Source of the DNA: JAYSRU01 sp043720875
GTDB lineage: Bacteria; Bacteroidota; Bacteroidia; Flavobacteriales_D; Crocinitomicaceae
Assembly: GCA_043720875.1 (NCBI GenBank)
Contig: JAYSRU010000176.1
Span: forward strand, 1-33,738
Direction of reading: 5' to 3'
Length of the DNA: 33,738 nucleotides
In this document: positions 1 to 8,097 of the stretch, one piece after another
Layout: each line of letters opens with the position of its first letter
How positions within the stretch are numbered: the first letter of the stretch is position 1
Translations under genes and position numbers: made by a program
Notes under the pieces: generated by a model
What the model saw: only the letters and a program-made list of their open reading frames with translations
Databases searched by the model: none
Told to the model about the DNA's origin: nothing

Positions 1-766
1 TATAAAATTTTCTACTTCATAGAGTGAAAGCAATTTATAGTTTGGTTTAAAGACGTAATCTGCCCAAACGAGTTGATCCAAAATTATTTCACGCACACGT
101 AACAATCCTGTATTGTCTAACTGCAATAATTTTCGGGTTGCATTTTCAACCAACATCAACTTTTGAGGTGTATTATTCACTTTTAGATGAAATGACCCTG
201 TCATGGTCAACGGATCTGCCAGCCCAAGTGCCATTTTGGAAGTGCTCGTTGTGCCTAATACATCCAATGCCACACGCGGCAAATCTCTACCTATTCCAAC
301 TTTTGAATTGGAGCAATAACCCGTGTACAATGAAGCCGTTGCAACATGACTAAACCAAAATGGAAGGTTCATTAAATCACCGTTGGCATCTGTTTTACAT
401 GCAATGAGTGCCGCTTTTGTCAACGACATTTCACCTTTATACACCGCACCATCTTCACTTTTATAGAGTGGTTGTAAAACTCCTGTAGAAGATTCATACG
501 AAGGTAAATTGGTTAAATAAAGGTTTCCCTCCACTTTTAGATCTTGCCCCAATTTTGTATTTCCAGTAACACTTAATGAATCGGATACTTTTAAGGTAGA
601 ATCAATGTGAACGGTTCCCATTACTTCCAATTTTGAGATGGGTGTTGCCGTTCCAATACCAACGTTTCCAATTGCGGGTAACATATTTGGATCAGTTTGC
701 GCATTAATAGATTGGTAACTTACCCCCCCCCCAGATAGTTAGAATAGATAATATTGATTTTCTCAT
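1..766 (-). CDS. GIGT-type secreted/tail-fibre-like surface protein, partial, frame broken at a poly-G tract
   Basis: The reading frame runs off the left window edge. From the ATG at 766-764 it encodes a signal-peptide start (MRKSILSILTIW) and then meets ten consecutive G (C on the plus strand, 723-732). Read literally, this run shifts the frame to a stop six codons later. With nine G the frame continues through a signal-peptide end (SYQSINAQ) and an uninterrupted body of about 240 codons to position 1. The body begins with a NVGIGTATPISKLEV motif and its last visible part is WADYVFKPNYKLLSLYEVE. Both are typical of Bacteroidota secreted proteins whose C-termini resemble tail-fibre or intramolecular-chaperone (endosialidase-like) tails, a known family pattern. 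The middle has TGNTKLGQDL/VEGNLYLT beta-helix-like segments. An internal ATG lies at 684-682 in the body frame but lacks a signal peptide. Whether the gene is phase-variable, dead, or the base count is an assembly error cannot be told from this sequence. Confidence 0.75.
723..732. repeat. Homopolymer of 10 C (10 G on coding strand) in a signal-peptide coding region
   Basis: Ten consecutive C lie inside codons 12-16 of the minus-strand surface protein, in an otherwise AT-rich genome. The upstream ATG frame and the downstream body frame differ by exactly one base, so nine or twelve residues restore translation. The frame of the body has a TAA just upstream of the tract, so it has no alternative start on that side. 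Confidence 0.9.
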
Positions 767-897
767 GATTCAGTCAGTATAGATTAGATTGCAAGGTAGT
801 GAATTAAATGATTGAAGCGGGTTAAATAATTGAACTTATATTCGCATAAATCACAAAATCGCTCTATTCTATGATATATCAACAGCGCAGTTAGCTT

Positions 898-1857
898 TCA
901 ATCTTGCTGCGACAATTTATGTTGTTCACGTTGAATGCTAGCGTCGATCATTTTTTGTTTCTGCGGATAGGTCAACAATTCATCCTTAATTATTGAATCA
1001 AAAAACAATGAAAATCTACGTGCACCGATGTAATTAAGGTGTTCCATGTCGGCATATTCTTTGTTCGGTAATCGGAACTTCACAAAATCCAAAAAGGCAA
1101 CATTTTTATACCTGCTATGAATAATTGCTTGGTATTTTTTTTCATTCTTAAATTCAGCAAACCTTGGATGAACCGGACAACGAATTAAAACGGGAGTTAC
1201 CTTTTTGCTCATACAGTATTGAATAATTTTGTCAAGATAGCGTAAGTTATAAATTGATTTTTGATCAAACAATTCTGCTTCCTCAATTTTGGGTGGTAAC
1301 AATAAAAAAGAATCAATTTTATTCTTATTCAAATGCAAGAAGCCCCCAACTTTGTGCGTGTAATCATAAGTATGGTTTTTCAATAATTTCATGTTTAAGG
1401 AAAGAAGTGTATTTGTTGTACGTAAGTACCCATTAGGATTCTTATCACACAAAAGGCTATGACCTTCCGGATCGATAAATGAAACATAAGAAGGGTAGCG
1501 TGCTTCAATATACTTTGTACTCCATATCCATTCGTCTGTCCTTTTAGTGACCTGTTTGTTGCTTAACTCGATAAAAACAAATTTAATATGTTGATTGTCT
1601 GAAAGTATTTTTTTTAATTTAAAGTACGCATAAAAGTAGGCCTCACCAGAGTTTGAAAAATTTGCCAGTCCTGTTACTATAGAATCATTCAACGCACATT
1701 CTGGATGCGAATGACCTAATACAATCTTATCAACAGTATCTGGCAAAACAAAAGAAATTTTGGCTCCTGTGATACGGGTAGTTGTGAAAATCAAAACGAT
1801 GTAAATAACAACCGTTAATGATCCAAAAAGCAAACAAGAACGAAGAAATTTTCTCAT
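898..1857 (-). CDS. SGNH-like envelope protein paired with an MBOAT acyltransferase
   Basis: A 319-residue protein with one N-terminal membrane segment (about residues 9-26) and a predicted extracytoplasmic domain. Residues 48-51 read GHSH, in the place of the GDSL/GDSH nucleophile block of SGNH hydrolases. Near the C-terminus D270-x-x-H273 (DMEHLNYIGA) matches the Asp-His block V of that fold. Such proteins (AlgJ/AlgX, DltD and PatB-like partners) finish O-acylation of polysaccharides or cell-wall polymers after an MBOAT protein moves the acyl group across the membrane. Its start lies two bases after the stop of the MBOAT gene upstream on the same strand, so the two are surely cotranscribed. 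The substrate is unknown: no glycan synthesis genes are adjacent. The family assignment rests on motif and context, since overall similarity to any named subfamily is not visible. Confidence 0.75.
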   Translation of the reverse strand: MRKFLRSCLLFGSLTVVIYIVLIFTTTRITGAKISFVLPDTVDKIVLGHSHPECALNDSIVTGLANFSNSGEAYFYAYFKLKKILSDNQHIKFVFIELSNKQVTKRTDEWIWSTKYIEARYPSYVSFIDPEGHSLLCDKNPNGYLRTTNTLLSLNMKLLKNHTYDYTHKVGGFLHLNKNKIDSFLLLPPKIEEAELFDQKSIYNLRYLDKIIQYCMSKKVTPVLIRCPVHPRFAEFKNEKKYQAIIHSRYKNVAFLDFVKFRLPNKEYADMEHLNYIGARRFSLFFDSIIKDELLTYPQKQKMIDASIQREQHKLSQQD

Positions 1858-1859
1858 GA

Positions 1860-3299
1860 TTAAAATTGAAAATAAATGAATGTTGTTTCAACAATTTGAA
1901 TGTGGGCTCCAATCATCATAACTAAAAAAAGATAAAACGACCATCGAATTGCTTTGGGCCATTTTAAACCTATTGCTTGAATGGCAAAATTATCACTCCT
2001 TCCTCTCCACTCTATTGACACAAATAAAATAATTAGAATAGAAAGAAAAACGGGTGTGATTTGGGGCATTGAGAACATGGTATGAGAATACATGGCACCG
2101 AAATAATCAAATGCTTCTTCCAAGGTTTTAGCTCTAAAAAATATCCAAGCCATTGTGCTCAGCATAAACGTGAGCAACATGGCAAAAAACTCATGTAGTG
2201 ACGGCAGCGTTTTCCCGTTTGCCACAACATCCAAATTTTTTCGATTCGATTTAAAAATTATTGAAGGGAGGATAAAAATAGCATTGAGCAATCCCCAAAC
2301 AATAAATGTCCAGTTAGCACCATGCCAAAACCCACTTACAAGAAATATCACGAGCGTATTTCTAATTTTCATCCACATTCCACCCTTGCTTCCACCTAAT
2401 GGGAAATACAAATAATCTCGAAACCAAGATGAAAGAGAAATGTGCCACCTTCTCCAAAATTCAGCAATATCTCTAGAGAAATAAGGGTAAGAAAAGTTTT
2501 TTAACAACTCGATTCCGAATAAACGCGCAACGCCCAACGCAATATCTGAATAACCTGAGAAATCACAATAAATTTGAAAACTAAAGAAAATTGCTGCAAG
2601 CAAATGTGTGATGCCATTAAAATCGCCCGGAGTTCCATAAACGAGATTTACAACCTCAGCACATTGATCGGCAATAACCACTTTTTTTACTAAACCCCAA
2701 AGGATTTGGCGCAGACCATCTATGGCTTTTGCGCTATCAAATATTCTTGGTTTTTTGATTTGTGGCAATAAATGCGTTGCTCGTTCTATTGGCCCGGCAA
2801 CAAGCAATGGGAAAAAACTCACGAAAACGCTGTAATCAATAAAATTTCGCTCAGGCTTGATGCGTTCTTTATAAATATCAATTACATAAGAAACTCCGTG
2901 AAACGTATAAAAAGAAATCCCGACAGGTAAAATTACATTCAACAGCCAAACGTCAATATGAATTCCAATGGAAGACAACGCATCATCCAATGATGTGGCG
3001 AAAAAGTTGTAATATTTAAAGACACCTAAAAACCCAAGATTTACGATTATACTTGTCCAAAACCAAAATTTCTTGGTTCCGGATTTCGTTGCAGATTCAA
3101 TTCTTATCCCAGTGAAATAATCTAAAACCGTAGAAAAAATTAAAAGAAAAAGAAAGCGCCAATCCCAACAAGCATAGAAAAAATAGCTAGCCAAAAGCAA
3201 TAATATATTCTGGGGGGTTAATTTGTTTTTAACCGCAAACCAATACAGAATAAATACAATGGGTAAGAAAATTAAAAAATGCAGTGAATTAAAAAACAT
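1860..3299 (-). CDS. MBOAT family O-acyltransferase (AlgI-like)
   Basis: A 479-residue polytopic inner-membrane protein with the full AlgI/MBOAT signature: the HGVSYVIDIYK segment near 134-144, FPLLVAGPIER (163-173), FWRRWHISLSSWFRDYLYFP (281-300) and SGFWHGANWTFIVWG (322-336). H326 is the conserved MBOAT catalytic histidine, and H286 is the second conserved histidine. The length is normal for the family. MBOAT proteins of this type pass acyl (usually acetyl) groups across the membrane to a periplasmic transferase that modifies a secreted glycan. The downstream SGNH-like gene is the expected partner. A perfect TAnnTTTG element lies 25 bases upstream of the ATG. The gene is divergent from the HtrA protease. 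Confidence 0.93.
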   Translation of the reverse strand: MFFNSLHFLIFLPIVFILYWFAVKNKLTPQNILLLLASYFFYACWDWRFLFLLIFSTVLDYFTGIRIESATKSGTKKFWFWTSIIVNLGFLGVFKYYNFFATSLDDALSSIGIHIDVWLLNVILPVGISFYTFHGVSYVIDIYKERIKPERNFIDYSVFVSFFPLLVAGPIERATHLLPQIKKPRIFDSAKAIDGLRQILWGLVKKVVIADQCAEVVNLVYGTPGDFNGITHLLAAIFFSFQIYCDFSGYSDIALGVARLFGIELLKNFSYPYFSRDIAEFWRRWHISLSSWFRDYLYFPLGGSKGGMWMKIRNTLVIFLVSGFWHGANWTFIVWGLLNAIFILPSIIFKSNRKNLDVVANGKTLPSLHEFFAMLLTFMLSTMAWIFFRAKTLEEAFDYFGAMYSHTMFSMPQITPVFLSILIILFVSIEWRGRSDNFAIQAIGLKWPKAIRWSFYLFLVMMIGAHIQIVETTFIYFQF

Positions 3300-3324
3300 A
3301 CTTCCCTTTTGCTTAATTTAAGCG

Positions 3325-3332
3325 CAAAGATA
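3325..3332 (-). promoter_or_regulatory. Bacteroidota -7 promoter element (TATCTTTG) for the MBOAT operon
   Basis: On the minus strand this reads TATCTTTG, a perfect match to TAnnTTTG, ending 25 bases before the MBOAT ATG. No convincing -33 TTTG was found at the usual distance, so the call rests on the -7 element and its position. Confidence 0.45.
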
Positions 3333-3496
3333 CTAACTTCCAAATGATAAAGTTACTCAACTCGGGATAGTTTAACGCACTTTCACATCAAATAATTGAA
3401 CTTAATTACCGCTCGAATGAAAGAAAAATAAATGTTTATTTACTATTTTAAGATCTTTTAACGCATATATTTATATAACTTTTTAGACTCATTCGT

Positions 3497-3504
3497 TATA
3501 CTTG
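3497..3504 (+). promoter_or_regulatory. Probable -7 element (TATACTTG) for the HtrA gene
   Basis: Seven of eight bases match TAnnTTTG, 28 bases before the HtrA ATG in the 233-base divergent gap (3300-3532). That gap shows no other structure. The -33 box is not clear. Confidence 0.3.
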
Positions 3505-3532
3505 TAATTACTAATTTTCAATTCAAAAAAAT

Positions 3533-4729
3533 ATGAACAAAACAGTTAAATCTTTAGGCTTAGGAATTGTTGGCGGAATGCTACCCATTGCTGGAATTTT
3601 TGCTTACTCTTATTTAACAACTAGTCCGAGTGAGCGTGTTTTTGGGAAAAACAACCCCAATAATATTGTTAAAGCGGTTTCTTACAACCCGAATGAAATT
3701 GTTGCCACCACCAGTAATGATTTTATTGCTGCCGCGGAAAGCTCTGTAAACGCAGTAGTGCATGTAACCACCAAAACCATGACTACGCGTGTGAGTCATG
3801 ACCCTTTTTATGAATTCTTTTATGGCCCAGGAACGGGAAGCAAAGAGTTTAAACAATATGGAGAAGGTTCTGGAAGTGGAGTGATTTTATCCGAAGATGG
3901 TTATATTATAACGAACAATCACGTGATATTAAATGCCACAGAAGTTGAAGTCATTCTTAATGACAACAGGAAATATAAAGCAACTGTTGTTGGAATTGAC
4001 CCTTCAACAGATTTAGCCGTATTAAAAGTGGACGCTAAAAACCTACCGGCCATTGCTTATGGTAATTCGGATGACTTAAAGGTTGGAGAATGGGTGCTTG
4101 CGGTTGGTAATCCGTTTAATTTAACCTCTACAGTAACTGCTGGAATAGTAAGTGCAAAAGCGAGAAACATTAGTTTAATTTCAGAAAAAAAGAATGGAAA
4201 TGTTCCAATTGAATCATTCATACAAACAGATGCTGCGGTTAATCCTGGAAATAGTGGCGGCGCTCTCGTAAATAAAAACGGCCAATTGATTGGCATAAAC
4301 ACGGCCATTCAATCTCAAACTGGAAGTTATTCTGGCTATTCTTTTGCGATTCCGTTTAACTTGGTGAAAAAAGTAATGACAGATATTCTTGATTTTGGAA
4401 CGGTGCAACGTGGATACATGGGCGTTCAAATCGTTGACATTACACAAGAAATAAAGGATAAATACGATTTACCCAATACAGATGGAGTTTTTCTTGCAAG
4501 TGCATCTGAAAATGGAGCATGCAAAGAAGCTGGAATTCCAGATTTATCAGTCATCTTAAAACTTGATTCAAAAGTGGTGAGTTCGGTTGCCCAACTACAA
4601 GAAGAAATTGGCAAAAAACGACCAGGAGACAAGGTTTCCGTCTATTACAGAACAAAAGAAGGTGGTCAATTTACGAAACAAGTAACACTTCAAAATAGCG
4701 AAGGAACCACCAAGTTATTGAAGAAGTAA
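3533..4729 (+). CDS. HtrA/Deg-family periplasmic serine protease, single PDZ
   Basis: A 398-residue trypsin-like protease of envelope quality control. An N-terminal hydrophobic segment (about 8-29) acts as signal peptide or anchor. The catalytic triad is visible as H130 (GYIITNNHV), D160 (DPSTDLAVLKV) and S241 (NPGNSGGALV). One PDZ domain follows at about 290-385, beginning GYMGVQI. The protein then stops, so it has DegS-like architecture (protease plus one PDZ), whereas DegP/DegQ-type proteins have two PDZ domains. The open frame ends in a clean linker (NSEGTTKLLKK) and a terminator follows within 20 bases, so there is no sign of a recent truncation. It may degrade or refold misfolded envelope proteins, or act as a stress sensor. 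The exact ortholog (degP, degQ, degS) cannot be fixed. Confidence 0.93.
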   Translation: MNKTVKSLGLGIVGGMLPIAGIFAYSYLTTSPSERVFGKNNPNNIVKAVSYNPNEIVATTSNDFIAAAESSVNAVVHVTTKTMTTRVSHDPFYEFFYGPGTGSKEFKQYGEGSGSGVILSEDGYIITNNHVILNATEVEVILNDNRKYKATVVGIDPSTDLAVLKVDAKNLPAIAYGNSDDLKVGEWVLAVGNPFNLTSTVTAGIVSAKARNISLISEKKNGNVPIESFIQTDAAVNPGNSGGALVNKNGQLIGINTAIQSQTGSYSGYSFAIPFNLVKKVMTDILDFGTVQRGYMGVQIVDITQEIKDKYDLPNTDGVFLASASENGACKEAGIPDLSVILKLDSKVVSSVAQLQEEIGKKRPGDKVSVYYRTKEGGQFTKQVTLQNSEGTTKLLKK

Positions 4730-4746
4730 TTGGCTTTTATGGCTCT

Positions 4747-4786
4747 CAAAAAACCGCTTAGGAAATTTCCCAAGCGGTTTTTTTTT
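4747..4786 (+). terminator. Rho-independent terminator after the HtrA gene
   Basis: The arms AAAACCGCTT and AAGCGGTTTT flank an inner GGAAATTTCC palindrome and are followed by a run of T. The hairpin starts 17 bases after the protease stop codon. Confidence 0.85.
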
Positions 4787-4831
4787 ATGGAATTTAAGTT
4801 ACGAGTGCATCCTTAAAGAAATAAAAAGATC

Positions 4832-5584
4832 ATGCAAAAAATTCAATTTATTATTTCAGAACCTTGTCATGAAATATGGGGAACCATGAAAACTGTTGAG
4901 AAAGGAAAATTTTGTTCAAAGTGCGCTAAAAACATACTTGATTTGAATAATTACAACTCAATTAGTTTGCACAAAATGATTCGAAACAGTCCAGGATCTA
5001 TTTGTGGAAAGATCGACTCCTCTGCCCTTGACAAAGATTTCATTCTTTCTAGCCAAGAAAATAACTGGATAAAAAACTTTAGTCTTGCATCATTGATTTC
5101 CTTAAGTCATTTTACAATATCTGCTCAAGTGAAGGAAACCGATACAACTACGGTGTCAAAATCGCTTGCTGTGAATAAAATCAAAACTCAAGATTTTTTT
5201 ACTGTCGAATTCGTATTTCCAACTGATTTGGATAGCGCATGCACTATTTACTTGAGTAATTTTGATCATCCGTCATTGAATAGAATATTAAGTTCAAGTC
5301 AAGTACACTTAATAAAAATCCCTGACTCTTTACTTACAGCCAACTTTAATTTCAATTTTCGAACTGAATTTTTTGATGCTCAATACCTGTCGATAAATCT
5401 ATCAGATTCCATGACGCATCACACGGTAGAATTTAGTAATAGTAAACAAACAGAACTTGAACCCGTTGAGATTCAAACCTATTCCGAACATTTTACAATG
5501 GGAATCATAGTATATAGAAAATCTCTAAAATGGTATCAAGTGTTTAAAAAAATGAAACGCTATTTTCGTCAGCACAAAAGATAA
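4832..5584 (+). CDS. Membrane protein with N-terminal four-Cys motif, unknown function
   Basis: A 250-residue protein. Residues 9-60 carry the pattern SEPCHEIWGTM, then GKFCSKCAKNILDL, then SICGK, with cysteines at C12, C28, C31 and C58. This resembles a small zinc-ribbon-like motif that I know from the N-termini of Bacteroidota proteins, often fused through a membrane segment to CarboxypepD_reg or TonB-type domains. A short hydrophobic stretch follows (about 84-98), ending in SAQ like a signal peptide or anchor. After it come about 150 residues of beta-rich, probably extracytoplasmic sequence that I do not recognise, with a basic C-terminus (KKMKRYFRQHKR). The topology would place the Cys motif in the cytoplasm. 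The gene lies between the HtrA terminator and the TonB receptor, so it has its own promoter or shares the receptor's regulation. Metal binding is inferred. Confidence 0.7.
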   Translation: MQKIQFIISEPCHEIWGTMKTVEKGKFCSKCAKNILDLNNYNSISLHKMIRNSPGSICGKIDSSALDKDFILSSQENNWIKNFSLASLISLSHFTISAQVKETDTTTVSKSLAVNKIKTQDFFTVEFVFPTDLDSACTIYLSNFDHPSLNRILSSSQVHLIKIPDSLLTANFNFNFRTEFFDAQYLSINLSDSMTHHTVEFSNSKQTELEPVEIQTYSEHFTMGIIVYRKSLKWYQVFKKMKRYFRQHKR

Positions 5585-5685
5585 TTCTGCTGAGATTCAA
5601 GAAAATTTCAAGGCTAGTTAATCGCTTCATCCCTAAATACCCTTCGTCCATCATATTATTAACATTAACTTCAAATAGAATTTTG

Positions 5686-5693
5686 TAATTTTG
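5686..5693 (+). promoter_or_regulatory. Bacteroidota -7 promoter element (TAATTTTG) for the TonB receptor cassette
   Basis: A perfect TAnnTTTG match ends 16 bases before the GTG start. It overlaps a GGAGG sequence (5693-5697) that could serve as ribosome binding site 12 bases before the start. Confidence 0.45.
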
Positions 5694-5709
5694 GAGGAAA
5701 ATATTTTTC

Positions 5710-8097
5710 GTGCGTCAATTTTTACTTTTAGTGCTACTTTGTTGTAATTCAGTTTATTCTCAATCCAAATTTACGGTGAGTGGCTTTTTAACGAGTAAAA
5801 GTGACGGTGAATCTATCGCAGGAGCACGAATAAAAGACTCTGCCACAAACCAAACAGTTGTTTCTAATCCGTATGGATTCTATTCACTTCAAGTTCCAGC
5901 GGGAAAACGAACCATTATTATTACCGCGAGTGGAATGGTGCCCTACATTCGTACGATTGATGTTCAGAAAAATGAAGTGCTCACAATTGAAATTTTCGAA
6001 ATATCAAAAGAAATTGAAGATGTTGTAATCAACGGAAAACGAAGCGAAAACACAACCAGTACGCAGCTCGGACAAATTGAGTTAGAAATAGACCAATTGA
6101 AAACACTTCCAGCATTTATGGGTGAAGTTGATATCATCAAAACGATTCAAATGTTGCCCGGTGTTCAAAAAGCTGGAGAAGGAGGACAAGGTTTTTATGT
6201 GCGGGGAGGCGGGCCGGATCAAAATCTCGTATTATTGGATGAAGCTCTGGTATACAACGCCTCTCACCTGTTTGGATTTTTTTCCGTATTCAATTCAGAC
6301 GCCATTAAAACAGCCACACTTACAAAAGGTGGAATGCCAGCTAATTTTGGAGGAAGAACGAGTTCTGTTCTCGAAATTGCGATGAATGAAGGAAACTCCA
6401 AAAAATTTCAAATCAAAGGAGGAATAGGTGTGGTAGCATCCCGGCTGACGGTTGAAGGTCCAATTAATAAAGGAAAGGGGTCTTTTATTGTTTCAGGAAG
6501 GCGTACCTACATCGATCCAATTCTTAAATATGCGATCCCTAAAACCTCAAATTTTTACGGTTCAAATTATTATTTCTATGACCTCAATGCCAAAATAAAT
6601 TATCGTTTAGGTCCAAAAGACAAACTCTTTTTCAGTTCTTACTATGGTAAGGATAAGTTTATTTTCGACAACAAGAAAGACGATTTTAGAGTAGACATGC
6701 CTTGGGGAAATGGAATTGCAGCGTTGCGCTGGAACCACCTCTTTTCGAGTAAACTTTTCATGAATACTAGTGTTACATTAACCGATTATTTGTTTTCATT
6801 TGGATCAACTCAAGATAAATTCGTCTTTAAACTCACTAGTGGAATTCGAGATTACGGAAGCAAAGTAGATTTAACATATTTACCCAATAACCGACATAAG
6901 ATAAAATTTGGAGCTCAATACACCTATCATATCTTCACGCCCACAAGCGTTTCTGCTAAACAAGATACTATTGAATATTTACCCGGTGACATTCAACGGT
7001 TGTATAGTCATGAAGCTGCCCTTTATGTAAATGATGAGTGGGAAGCGACCGAAAAAATAAAAGTTAATGTTGGTTTAAGGTATTCAGCGTATGCATTCGT
7101 TGGCCCCTTCAAGCGTTACAAGAAGAACGACGTTGGGCAAGGAACAGAAGTGATCAACTACAAAAAAGGGGAAATAATTCAATTTTACCATGGCCTAGAA
7201 CCACGCATCTCAGGTCGCTTCATGTTTAAAGATAAAAGCAGTTTCAAAGCAGGTTATTCTTACAATTATCAATATGTACATTTAGCTAGTTTAAGCGCTG
7301 TTTCACTGCCTACAGATATTTGGTTTCCTTCCACAGATTTGGCAAAACCTCAGCGTGGATGGCAAGCAACAATGGGCTATTTTAGAAATTTCTTAAAGGA
7401 CAATATCGAAACATCTGTTGAAGTTTATTACAAACAAATGTACAACCTCATCGAATACAAACAAGGCGCCGTTCCAACCGACAACATTACCGACAACCCT
7501 GATAATTTGCTCGTATTTGGAAAAGGAAGAAGCTTTGGATTGGAACTCTTTATTAAAAAGAATTTTGGCAAGTTGACAGGTTGGCTAGGCTATACTTTGT
7601 CTAAAACAGAACGATTTTTTCCCGAAATTCAAGCATCTTGGTTCCCTGCAAAATATGATAGAAGACATGATATTTCGGTTGTTGCGGGTTACAAACTAAA
7701 TGAAAGATGGACCTTTGGCGCCAACTTTATGTACGCCACAGGAAACACGATGACGCTACCTTCAAGTTGGTACGTAAATCAACAGCAAATTTTATATGAA
7801 TATACAGGGAGAAATTCTACAAGAATGGCCCCCTACCATCGCTTCGATATTTCTGCAACCTTGTATGACAGACCAACGAAAAAAATTAAACAAGCCGATG
7901 GAACTTATTTAGAAATCAAAAAACGATTTAGACACAATTGGAATTTTAGTATTTATAATGTGTATAGTCGCGCTAACCCTTTCTTTTTATATATTGACAC
8001 AGAAGGTGATTTAATTGCCAATAGTTTCAAACTCACTGTAAAACAAGTTTCACTCTTTCCTATAATCCCTGCTGTAACATGGAACTTCGAATTTTAG
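5710..8097 (+). CDS. TonB-dependent outer-membrane receptor with N-terminal CarboxypepD_reg domain
   Basis: A 795-residue receptor. Residues 1-18 are a signal peptide (…CCNSVYSQ). A CarboxypepD_reg-like beta-sandwich follows at about 20-100 (VSGFLTSKSDGESIAGARI … YGFYSLQVPAGKRTI), then a linker (EIEDVVINGK) and the plug domain (about 115-230: LPAFMGEVDIIKTIQMLPGV, FYVRGGGPDQNLVLLDEA). The rest is a 22-strand-type beta barrel ending in the aromatic terminus TWNFEF. This is the receptor subclass usually found beside DUF4249 lipoproteins, as here: the DUF4249 gene overlaps its 3' end by 19 bases. It should import an unknown ligand across the outer membrane using TonB energy; it is not a clear SusC. 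The start is GTG; no upstream in-frame ATG precedes it after the promoter-like element. Confidence 0.92.
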   Translation: MRQFLLLVLLCCNSVYSQSKFTVSGFLTSKSDGESIAGARIKDSATNQTVVSNPYGFYSLQVPAGKRTIIITASGMVPYIRTIDVQKNEVLTIEIFEISKEIEDVVINGKRSENTTSTQLGQIELEIDQLKTLPAFMGEVDIIKTIQMLPGVQKAGEGGQGFYVRGGGPDQNLVLLDEALVYNASHLFGFFSVFNSDAIKTATLTKGGMPANFGGRTSSVLEIAMNEGNSKKFQIKGGIGVVASRLTVEGPINKGKGSFIVSGRRTYIDPILKYAIPKTSNFYGSNYYFYDLNAKINYRLGPKDKLFFSSYYGKDKFIFDNKKDDFRVDMPWGNGIAALRWNHLFSSKLFMNTSVTLTDYLFSFGSTQDKFVFKLTSGIRDYGSKVDLTYLPNNRHKIKFGAQYTYHIFTPTSVSAKQDTIEYLPGDIQRLYSHEAALYVNDEWEATEKIKVNVGLRYSAYAFVGPFKRYKKNDVGQGTEVINYKKGEIIQFYHGLEPRISGRFMFKDKSSFKAGYSYNYQYVHLASLSAVSLPTDIWFPSTDLAKPQRGWQATMGYFRNFLKDNIETSVEVYYKQMYNLIEYKQGAVPTDNITDNPDNLLVFGKGRSFGLELFIKKNFGKLTGWLGYTLSKTERFFPEIQASWFPAKYDRRHDISVVAGYKLNERWTFGANFMYATGNTMTLPSSWYVNQQQILYEYTGRNSTRMAPYHRFDISATLYDRPTKKIKQADGTYLEIKKRFRHNWNFSIYNVYSRANPFFLYIDTEGDLIANSFKLTVKQVSLFPIIPAVTWNFEF

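Noticed and set aside
138..353. A 71-codon plus-strand frame at the left edge
   Set aside because: It is the shadow of the minus-strand GIGT protein, whose body reads without stops across this stretch.
5710..8097. SusC identity for the TonB receptor
   Set aside because: The partner is a DUF4249 protein rather than SusD, and the length and plug sequence fit the DUF4249-linked receptor class better.
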